Below are positions 56,641 to 64,000 of a DNA stretch of 64,000 bases, in pieces. The notes beneath the pieces were generated by a model that was not told the DNA's origin, did not search any database, and was given only the letters and a program-made list of their open reading frames with translations. This DNA is from Ceratotherium simum simum. Lineage: Eukaryota; Chordata; Mammalia; Perissodactyla; Rhinocerotidae. The stretch lies in assembly GCF_000283155.1 (NCBI RefSeq), contig NW_004454195.1:5059134-5123133 (forward strand). Reading direction: 5' to 3'. How positions within the stretch are numbered: the stretch's first letter is position 1; each line of letters opens with the position of its first letter. Both the position numbers and the translations under genes were made by a program.

Positions 56641-58011
56641 TCCCATAGGCGAAGATGGAAAGAGAAATCCTCAGAAATTTCCTTCTAGTAAGGGTGACCC
56701 TCAGTTCCACTATTTGACCACTTAGGCCTCCAACTCATCTCCTGCTTACTGGGCTATCTGGTCTTCATAAGGTACCTCTGATTTCATTCTTGATTACCTG
56801 CCTCATTCGGCTATTCCTGAATCAGATCATCATACCTACTCCTTATGTATCTGGACTCCCGCATGCCTTATCTTTGCTTGGGAACTGAAGGCCCGACCAA
56901 CAGAACATTTCCTTCATAAAACTACTCATCTGCAGAAACTAGGAAACCAACTTCACCTCAAGAGAAACTTTACCCTTTACACCAGGTCCCAGTCCAGGAA
57001 AGCCTGCTGCTTCCCCACCTAGGCAGGGAAAGTCAAATAGGTTTAACTGAACTCTATTTTAGATGAAGGAAAAAGAAACAAATAGTAGCTAAAGAGAAGT
57101 TGGGGGGTTGGAGGAAGAACAACTCTGGAAATTTTTATGAATTTTAATGAAATAATAATAATAATAAAACTGCCCAATAGTTTCCTGGTAAAAATCAACA
57201 GCAGAAACAGGGGCTTCTTCATACACTTTTATTCAAAACAAAATGGCAGTGGATCATGGGTACATCAATCACCATGTGGGAGAAAAATACAAGGACTATC
57301 AAACTAATGGGTGGTCCTTCTCAGAGGAAAGTTGTCACATCCGTCTGACTTTGATCTCTCATTCATAGAAATAGCCTGGAGAAACTTCTCCACCCCATAA
57401 AAATAATAGATCTCAGAAGCCACACACTCTGCAGACCAGAAATCACCTCTGGTGAGAAATCCTCCTTTCCAACATACTAAGCAAACATTGACTGTTAAAA
57501 TGCTGGACTAGACACATTACAGTGAAAACCCAAAGGATTAAGTTTGCACCACAAATCTCACGGGTTGAGAAAGATAGGAAGAGAAAGAAGAGAGGGAGAT
57601 AGAATCTATATTATTCCCTGTTCAGAAAGATTTCACTGCCAGCAATCCTTTAGAGAAACTGTTAAGATTTATTAACAATATAATACCCAGAAATTAAATC
57701 TGACTATGTCTATTCCGGTCTAAGGGCAAAGTGAAAAAGAAGATAAATAAAAATGTCTATAATAATATGAAAAACTTACTTGTATAAAATTCTTTTAATT
57801 CTTGGTAAAACTCATAAACAAAGGCATTTTGGGTGACCTTGCCCACACAAAAGATTACTGATTCATGTGCACCAATGCAAAATTAGTAATGTGAACCAAA
57901 ATATATAATTCTAGAGCAAAAAAAAAAAAAAAATCCAACTAAATAAATAGCCTCCGTTCTCTCATCTATTCCTTTGTGGAGTTATACAACTGGTTAGCAT
58001 GTTTTCTATCC
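56641..58011. other. Intronic, nothing recognised
   Basis: Contains an (AAT)n run near 57150-57167 and a poly-A near 57920-57934. No transposon recognised. Confidence 0.45.
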
Positions 58012-58790
58012 AGTAGTAGTATAGAACAGAGCTTGGATCCAGAGGATTTGGACTTGATTCGAACTACCATATGATCCAGCTATTCCACTGTTGGGTATTT
58101 ATCCAAAGAACTTGAAAACACCAATTTGCAAAGGTACATGCACCCCTGTGTTCATTGCAGCGTTATTCACAATAGCCAAGACTTGGAAGCAACCTAAGTG
58201 CCCATCAAGGGACGAATGGATAAAGAAGCTGTGGTATATATACACAATGGAATACTACTCAGCCATAAGAAACGACGAAATCCAGCCATTTGTGACAACA
58301 TGGATGGACATTGAGCGTATAATGCAAAGTGAAATAAGTCAGAGGGAGATGGTCAAATACCGTATGATTTCCTTCATTAAGTAGTAGATAGTGACAACAA
58401 TGGACGGATACATAGGGACAGAGATTGGATTGGTGGTTGCCAGAGGGGAAGGGGGGAGGGAGGAGGGTGAAAGGGATAATTCGGTGCATGTGTGTGGTGA
58501 TGGGTTGTAATTAGTATTTTGGTGGTGAACATGATGTGGTCCATGCAGAAATAGAAGTACAATGATGTACACCTGAAATTTTTACAATGTTATAAACCAA
58601 TGTTACTGCAATAAACAAAAAATTTAAAAAAAAAAAAAATACATTAAAAAAAAAAAACATATATTCCATATTTATATGTTAATAAAGTATGAATCCCTTA
58701 ATCAATGGCTTGCTGCTCTGAGCTTCAGCTTTTATATCTGTAAAATGGAGATCATACTACTTGTCCAGCCTAATTCAACAGATTTTCCCC
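58012..58790 (+). repeat. MIR SINE split by a younger LINE-1
   Basis: The head side 58012-58060 reads gtagtagtatagaacagagc, ttggatccagaggatttgga, cttgattcg. The 3' side resumes at about 58690 with gaatcccttaatcaatggct..gagcttcagcttttatatct, gtaaaatggagatcatacta. These fit MIR either side of the L1 at 58061-58665. Confidence 0.6.
58061..58665 (+). mobile_element. Younger LINE-1 3' end (ORF2 C-terminus, 3'UTR, poly-A)
   Basis: A 5'-truncated L1 whose ORF2 tail is still open from 58061 to the stop at 58382-58384. It begins ELPYDPAIPLLGIYPKNL and includes IAKTWKQPKCPSRDEWIKKL, WYIYTMEYYSAIRNDEI and FVTTWMDIERIMQSEISQ. The 3'UTR has a G-rich tract (gaaggggggagggaggaggg, 58448-58467) typical of L1, then atgtacacctgaaatt and ataaaccaatgttactgcaa, an AATAAA, and an A-rich tail. 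The open frame and low decay make it the youngest LINE here. It is not a gene, since it lacks ORF1 and nearly all of ORF2. Confidence 0.95.
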
Positions 58791-58836
58791 ACAAATGAGA
58801 GAGGGAGCTCATCAGCCCAATTTCTGTATTGCCATG

Positions 58837-59285
58837 TTTATTAGTTTGCTAGAGTTGCCTTAACAAAGTACCACAAACTGGGTGGTTTAAACAACAGATA
58901 TTCCTGTTCTGGAGGCTAGAGGTCCAAGACCAAGATATCGGCAGGGTTGGTTCTTTCAAAGACTGTGAGGAAGAATTTGATGCCTTTCTTCTAGCTTCTC
59001 GTGTGTTGCTGGCAATCTTTGCAGTTCCTTAGCTTGTAGAAGCATCACTCCAATAGCTATCTTCATCTTTACGTGGCATTCCCCCTATATGAGTGTCTAC
59101 CATCAAAAATTTCCCCTTTTTATGACAACACCAGCCATATTGGATTAAGGCTCATCCTAATGACTTCATTTTAACTTGATTACCTCTGTAAAGATGCTAT
59201 CACTAAATAAGGTCACACTTTGAGGTACTAGGGGATTAGGATTTCAACATATGAACTTCAGGGGGATACAGTTTAACCCATGGCA
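58837..59285 (-). mobile_element. MLT1-type solo LTR (ERVL-MaLR)
   Basis: Plus strand: ttattagtttgctagagttg, ccttaacaaagtaccacaaa, ctgggtggtttaaacaacag, ttctggaggctagaggtcca, cataattgg-type segment ccatattggattaaggctca, tcctaatgacttcattttaa, cttgattacctctgtaaaga, and ggggattaggatttcaacat. This is the reverse complement of MLT1. It is flanked by a perfect 5-bp duplication, ccatg, at 58832-58836 and 59286-59290, and at 449 bp looks complete. No internal sequence. Confidence 0.95.
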
Positions 59286-59452
59286 CCATGCTTCAAAAGA
59301 GCCAGCAACTCAGGGCACACACAGAGGGTTTGAAGCGGCATCTACATTTTCAGTGCAAGAGAACTCTAACTCCTGGCTAGAATTCTTCTGGCCCCCAGGT
59401 TACAGGTTCAAATAGTTGTTTCTGCAGGACAAATCTATTTTCTCCACAGGTA

Positions 59453-59570
59453 GGATTGCCAGATAGCACACGCAGTTAAATTTGCATTTCAGGTAAACAA
59501 TGAATAATTTTTCAGTATAAGTATGTCCCATGAGCCTCTTGTATTTCTACTTGCTACAGCTGGCACCCTA
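59453..59570. mobile_element. Ancient palindromic MITE, internally deleted
   Basis: Left end ggattgccagatagcacacg, then cagttaaatttgcatttcag, gtaaacaatgaataattttt, cagtataagtatgtcccatg. Right end cctcttgtatttctacttgc, tacagctggcaccc. This is a familiar mammalian DNA-transposon derivative whose left and right halves are normally inverted copies. Here most of the right half is missing. Confidence 0.6.
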
Positions 59571-59639
59571 CCTACTGGTGGGTTGTTGTTGCATTGCCAC
59601 ACTGAGCTAGCGTCTCGAGGTCAGGCAGCATTGCCTAAA

Positions 59640-59755
59640 CTTCCCCCATCCATCCCAGACCCACAGAATCAGACATTCAATGGAAGGAGCCTGAAAAGCT
59701 ATAGGTTTAATCAGAAGCCAAGGTGATTCTTACCAAAGACATTTGGGAAACAATG
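59640..59755 (+). mobile_element. MER5A-like hAT-Charlie fragment
   Basis: ccagacccacagaatcagac, attcaatggaaggagcctga, aatcagaagccaaggtgatt, cttaccaaagacatttggga, aacaatggg. This resembles the MER5A right half (ccagacctactgaatcagaa..caggtgattcttatg..gtttgagaaccactg). Confidence 0.5.
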
Positions 59756-61209
59756 GGTTAGATGAGGACAAACAACAGTTTAAGAGCTGTTAGTACAAGA
59801 ACTACAAGGAAGAATGATAAAGTAAAAAAATCTAGAAATAACCAGCTGGGAATAACCAACATTTTTCTAATTTAGAACAAGAGAATGTAGGAAATAGGAT
59901 TAGATAACCACAAATAATTCATGCTTACCTTCTGGGGAGGTGGGAGTGGGTATGATAATCGTATTAGTCAGACTTTTTACTCCTGGGCTTATTCCATTAG
60001 GTATAAACCTGCTAAACTCAGAGTGCCCTACCACCAAGGCCACCTCTTGGTGGAAATGAGGACCAGCTGTTCTGCCCCTCCTGGCACTGTACCTTTGGCT
60101 CAAACTGAGGCCTGCCCAGAAGTATGTTTCCACTGCTTTCAGATTCTCAACCTCCCTGGCCCAGGGAAATAACCTTCTCTCCCTACAAGTGGAGAATCTG
60201 AGGGCAGAACTGTACCTAGTTTGTGGGTGGTCTGGGTGCAGCTCAAAGTACTGAAATATGTTTTAAATACTGGAAAAAAAATAAGCAAAACCAGGGAAAA
60301 TGCCACATTAAAATAAAATCTGTGTTTAAAGTTGATTTTAAATGAAGCACCTAAAGCATTTAAACATATCTCATTGACTGCATATGCAATAACAGTTCAG
60401 ATATGATTAGAGGCCTTTTTAAGCAAATATCATTGGTTTATGAAACTAAATTAAAGTGAATAAGTAAGGACTTGTTGAATTAGTTCTAAAAGGTGCTGAA
60501 CTATGATATATTCTTTGGTCAATCTGACCCGTTTTTGGTCCCTTCATCAATTCTGATTACCTAATTCCAATTTTCTTCTTGTGCTAGATGTTTGGAAAGA
60601 TTTCTGAGCTCTGTGTAATTTGAACTCTGTCCTACAGAGGCTTAAATTCAACAAGAGCATTACACATATCACTTCATATAACATATAGATACACACACAT
60701 TTTTATCACATTACAGTTTATTTTAGCTTTTGGATTTTAATTTAGTGTTTGACTTTTTATTTAATATAGTTTTGTTTATTAGAAAAGGATGCAGCAACAA
60801 CCAAGGGAAAACAATCGGAAAGTTTGAGAATTCACTAAAATTGATTCAGTGTCTAATACTCATTCAGATATATTGTAGCGAGAAACCCAAGGATGCAATT
60901 TCTGTGACAAAAATGAATAATATTCTTATGACTGAAGCTAAACTAGCATTATCACTGAAAGTATAAAGGAAGGTTCCTCTTAGAAAGATAACCAAGAAAT
61001 AAGAGTACTTAAATTTTAATAAAAATCTTCTTTCCCATTACAATTGCACCGAGACAGACTTCAATGGAATCAGACTTAATATATAATGTAGGGAGTCTAT
61101 TCATTAGAAGATTGTTGCTTAGGATAAAAATGTTTATCATATAAGTTAACCTCATTAATTGGAGGAAACTTTTTTCACTAAAGACATGGTAATATCTGAA
61201 GATTGTATA
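59756..61209. other. Intronic, nothing recognised
   Basis: Complex, moderately GC-rich at 59930-60220, then AT-rich. Opposite-strand frames at 59900-60133 and 59921-60172 overlap each other and have no recognised domain. Confidence 0.45.
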
Positions 61210-61360
61210 ATACTTTTTAGTTTTTACACCTAGCATTTCTTTTAATCTTCATAAATAATGTAAGGATGAGAAAAACTAAATATTTATGTGAAGTCACATA
61301 TCTGGTTTATGACACAGCCAGTATTAAAATTTAGATTGAGTGATGTCTAGTGCAGGGTGC
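61210..61360 (-). repeat. MIR SINE (antisense)
   Basis: acctagcatttcttttaatc, ttcataaataatgtaaggat, gagaaaaactaaatatttat, gtgaagtcacatatctggtt, tatgacacagccagtattaa, aatttagattg. This follows antisense MIR (tttaatcctcacaa..gatgaggaaactgaggc..ggtcacacagctag..ggcagagccaggattcaaac). Confidence 0.65.
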
Positions 61361-61682
61361 CTTCTCATGTGCCTACCAATGAAGATTCAAGAAGGAATTC
61401 ACTGTAGTCCATCAATTAAATCTGTATTTATAATTCCTATGCATCTTAAATATGACATTTTTAATCAATACTAAATATTTCCAAGTAATTATACCTAGGC
61501 CCATCCAAATTTGATAAATAGAGATAGTACTCAATTCTTTTTAAGTTGATCTTGCATATTTAAGACGATCATTTGTGTTCCAGTGAAAAATCCATTAACT
61601 TTCTTTTGTCTCTATTCAATAATTCTGGTATTTGAAGTGGCAGAGGAAAAAATGTCAACTTTTAGGACCCCCAGTTATTCAG
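61361..61682. other. Intronic, nothing recognised
   Basis: AT-rich, no recognised element. Confidence 0.5.
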
Positions 61683-62236
61683 ATTCTATGTGTGGTAGTT
61701 TGTTCTAAGTCAAATGACTCTGCTGGAATCCCCAGAAGGCTCTTTCCTGTACGGTTCTGAGTTACAGCAGGCCCACGGAGGAAGTCACATGAGATTTGGA
61801 AGTAGAAGTGAAACAGCAGCCACCACTCTCTGAATGAAGGTTGTCATGATTAGAAATGGTGACAGAAGACACAGGGATGACAGTGGGTTCCAGCTTAGCC
61901 TCACTTTCTCCATTATGCTTCCAGCAATTCTGTCTGAGCTGACCCCTTCAACCAATGGTAGCCTGAGGTCCACCACCAAATGCGTGGCAGCGAACCCACA
62001 GGGGCAGAGGCTACACAGAGGCACAGTTCCTCAAAGCCCTTGAAGACCTTCCCCTCACCGTTCACCTGGGCAGCTGGCCGTGCTTGGCTTCTGACTCACT
62101 GCTCCTCCAATTCTCGCTTGGACTTCCACAACCCCAGCTCTCGCCACACTGTGGAAGCTCTGATTCCCATACTAAGTCCCTTATCCCATAACTCACAGTG
62201 GTTCTGCTTCCCTTGATTGACCCTTCACTCATACAC
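61683..62236 (+). mobile_element. Possible LTR of unnamed family
   Basis: A GC-richer, complex block with no protein similarity: agatttggaagtagaagtga, agaaatggtgacagaagaca, cagtgggttccagcttagcc, tgaccccttcaaccaatggt, aatgcgtggcagcgaaccca, ccgttcacctgggcagctgg. It ends cagtggttctgcttcccttg..cttcactcatacac, which resembles ERVL/MaLR LTR 3' ends (..actaatacac). Family not identified and 5' boundary uncertain. Confidence 0.4.
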
Positions 62237-62518
62237 ATACTTTCTAGACCACAGTTGTGAGAGGATTAGCCTAGGGTTTTTTTTTTCTAATTACTATTTT
62301 TGTCTTCATAATCATTTTTAAGATTACATTTTCTAATCCTAAAAGGATTTATGTCTATCATGATAAATAAAGCAAGCCCAACTCTGCCCTGTGATGTGAA
62401 TGCATAGGGACTTTAGAGTTTCATTTGTTCCATAGGGGTGGTTATAAGCACTTTCAAATAAATCACTTTCTATTTAGAAGCAGCACCTTTGCTAGCAGAA
62501 TTCTCTCTTCTTCTCAGT
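62237..62518. other. Intronic, nothing recognised
   Basis: No recognised element. Confidence 0.5.
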
Positions 62519-62520
62519 TA

Positions 62521-63191
62521 CAGTAGTCCCCCCTTATCTGAGGTTCCAGGAACCCATGGTATACCGTAGTCAGAAAATATTAAATGGAAACTTCTAGAAA
62601 TAAACAATTTATAAGTTTTAAATTGCACGCTGTTCTGAGTAACATGATGAAATCTCATGCTGTCCAGCTGTTTCACCCTTGACGTTGAATCATCCCTTTG
62701 TCCAGTGTATCCAGACTGTGTAGACTACCTGCCCGGTAGTCACTAAGTAGCCACCTGGGTTATCAGATCGACTGTCTTGGTATCGCAGTGCTTGTGTTCA
62801 AGTAACCCTTATTTTACTTAATAATGGCCCCAAAGTGCAAGAGTAGTGATGATGGCAATTTAGTTATGCCAAAGAGAAGCTGTAAAGTGCTTCCTTTAAG
62901 TAAAAAGGTGAAAGTTCTCAAGTTAATATGGAAAGAAAAAAAAATGTATGCTGAGGTTGCTAAGATCTATAGTAACTTTTATTATAGTATATTATTATAA
63001 TTGTTCTATTTTATTAGTTATTGTTGTTAATCTCTTACTGTGCCTAATTTAGAAATTAAACTTTATCATAGGTATGTAAGTATGCATAGAAAAAACACAG
63101 TATTTATAAGGTTCAGGACTATCTGCAGTTTCAGGTATCCACTGGGGGTCTCAGAATGTATCCCCCGTTGGGGGATCAGGGGGCACTACTA
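62521..63191 (+). mobile_element. Tigger-type (Tc1/mariner, pogo-like) non-autonomous DNA transposon
   Basis: Ends are imperfect inverted repeats: left cagtagtccccccttatctg; right ..ggggatcagggggcactacta, whose reverse complement is tagtagtgccccctgatccc. TA target duplications lie at 62519-62520 and 63192-63193. Internal Tigger landmarks: aaaatattaaatggaaactt, taaacaatttataagtttta, gttatcagatcgactgtctt, ggtatcgcagtgcttgtgtt, caagtaacccttattttact, and tggccccaaagtgcaagagt. Most of the transposase gene is deleted between about 63000 and 63090. Confidence 0.95.
62824..63000 (+). pseudogene. N-terminal Tigger transposase remnant, 58 codons
   Basis: ATG at the expected transposase start, encoding MAPKCKSSDDGNLVMPKRSC, then KVLPLSKKVKVLKLIWKEKK and YAEVAKIYSNF. 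This is the start of the CENP-B/pogo-type helix-turn-helix DNA-binding domain, which in full-length Tigger continues for several hundred residues with a DDE catalytic domain. After YSNF the frame enters the deletion junction and stops at TAA (62998-63000). It cannot catalyse transposition. Whether it is ever translated is unknown. Confidence 0.85.
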
Positions 63192-63193
63192 TA

Positions 63194-63614
63194 CTATCTG
63201 CAAGTATACGGAAAATACAATCATGATTGAGCAATCAAACTAAAGCATATAGGAGCAGAAAATCATCTCATCTTTTTCAATAAACATATAAGGGCACGGT
63301 AAAACCAGCAAAGCTAAAAGAGGGAACATCAAGATCAATCTCTGAAGACTTCTAAAATGATGCATATTACTAATGCTCAATTATAAAATCTCAAAGGAAC
63401 ACAGGCTGAGTAAAGTAACGAACGTGCATTTACCAATTCCAGCACTACTTTATTCAAGAACACATCTCCAAATAATGATGCTTGGGAAGATTAAAGGAGA
63501 TAGTATTTCAAAGACACCCTCAGAAAAGCTTTGAAACCAAAATTAAGATATTCATCATTAAAGGTGTCTGCGTGCCCGCGAGTACATGTGTGTGTGTGCG
63601 TATCTTGAATCTGT
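63194..63614. other. Intronic, nothing recognised
   Basis: Includes a short TG-rich run at 63587-63600. No transposon recognised. Confidence 0.5.
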
Positions 63615-63850
63615 CCATTTTTCTCCATCTTCACTGCCCTGGCACAGGCCAAACCACCACGTGATTTCATCAAATAGCCTCTTATCTGGTCCCTCCACTT
63701 AAACTCTGGACCCCAACAATGTGTTCTCCACACTGCAGCTACTGATCTTTTAGCAATGCAAATCAATGATGTCATCTCACTGCCTCAAACCTTTTGATAT
63801 AACTTCCCATTGTTCTTAGGATAAAGTTCAAAATCCTTAATCTGGCCATT
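63615..63850 (+). mobile_element. L2 LINE fragment
   Basis: aaatagcctcttatctggtc, cctccacttaaactctgga, ttctccacactgcagctact, gatcttttagcaatgcaaat, tgatgtcatctcactgcctc, cattgttcttaggataaagt, tcaaaatccttaatctggcc. This follows the L2 landmarks (aatagcctcctaactggtctccc..cacactgcagccagagtgatctt..gcaaatctgatcatgtcac..ttaggataaagtccaaactcc). Confidence 0.82.
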
Positions 63851-63869
63851 TATGATGGCAAAACTAACC

Positions 63870-64000
63870 CATAGTGTTAGAAGTCAGGATAATGGTCACT
63901 CTAGGGGGATGACTGGGGGATAAGAAACTGCTTTCTGAATTGCTGGAAATGCCTTGTTTCTTAAACTGGGTGCTGGTTACATGTGCCACATTTCTTGGTT
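63870..64000 (+). mobile_element. Ancient LINE-1 (L1M) 3'UTR, running off the right edge
   Basis: ataatggtcactctaggggg, atgactgggggataagaaac, gaattgctggaaatgccttg, tttcttaaactgggtgctgg, ttacatgtgcc. This matches the L1M 3' landmark (gaatagtggttacc..gggtgctggtaatgttctgtttcttgatctgggtgctggttacacgggtg). It is truncated by the window end. Confidence 0.72.

Noticed and set aside
58061..58384. Open frame resembling a reverse-transcriptase C-terminus
   Set aside because: It is the 3' tail of a truncated LINE-1 ORF2, not an independent gene.

Overview
This is nuclear DNA of a placental mammal, and almost certainly of a perissodactyl (horse, ass, zebra, rhinoceros or tapir). The evidence is fourteen copies of the tRNA-derived ERE SINE family, which is characteristic of that order. 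They carry the conserved head resembling ggccggccccgtggc..gtggttaagt, a B-box-like ggttcggatcc, and tails of either the 'ttagctcagggc..atcttcctca' type or the 'ctactggggctttgggg' type. Equus is the simplest guess, but the sequence alone does not settle the genus.

Only one piece of a real gene is visible: a 167-bp coding exon on the minus strand at 17985-18151. It encodes part of the radical-SAM core of CDKAL1, the enzyme that adds a 2-methylthio group to t6A37 of tRNA-Lys(UUU). Its reading frame, acceptor and donor sites are intact. Everything else behaves as intron of that very large gene. The intron downstream of the exon (in gene orientation) occupies 1-17984, and the upstream intron occupies 18152-64000. 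I found no other exon, no promoter and no RNA gene.

The introns hold layers of dead mobile elements. From left to right: the 5' tip of a minus-strand LINE-1 leaving the left edge; an ancient L1M 5'UTR+ORF1 block at 5.8-8.7 kb interrupted by an MLT1 solo LTR and an ERE; a long AT-rich stretch at 9-13 kb; L2, MIR and L1M pieces at 13-26 kb; a HAL1-type ORF1-only element at 27-30 kb hit by four EREs, two of them nested in one target site; a hAT-type MITE at 31 kb; an L1M 3' block at 33.5-34.7 kb; MIRs and a MER5A at 37-39 kb; two well-preserved ERE1 copies at 43.6-45 kb; an L1 3' half with the FADD reverse-transcriptase motif at 49.8-52 kb; an LTR-rich cluster at 52.4-55.7 kb (MLT1, an inverted pair of one class-I-like LTR family, an MLT2-like LTR); a younger L1 3' end inside a MIR at 58 kb; a second MLT1 with a perfect 5-bp duplication at 58.8-59.3 kb; and a Tigger-type MITE with TA duplications at 62.5-63.2 kb.

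I see no new biological system. The points most worth checking are the CDKAL1 exon, a 227-codon open frame antisense to the gene (15462-16145), two striking palindromes (40734-40762 and 46817-46846), the inverted LTR pair, the nested ERE pair, and a few repeat-free blocks that could be conserved regulatory DNA. Repeat family names were assigned from memory of consensus sequences, without a database search, so sub-family labels are approximate.
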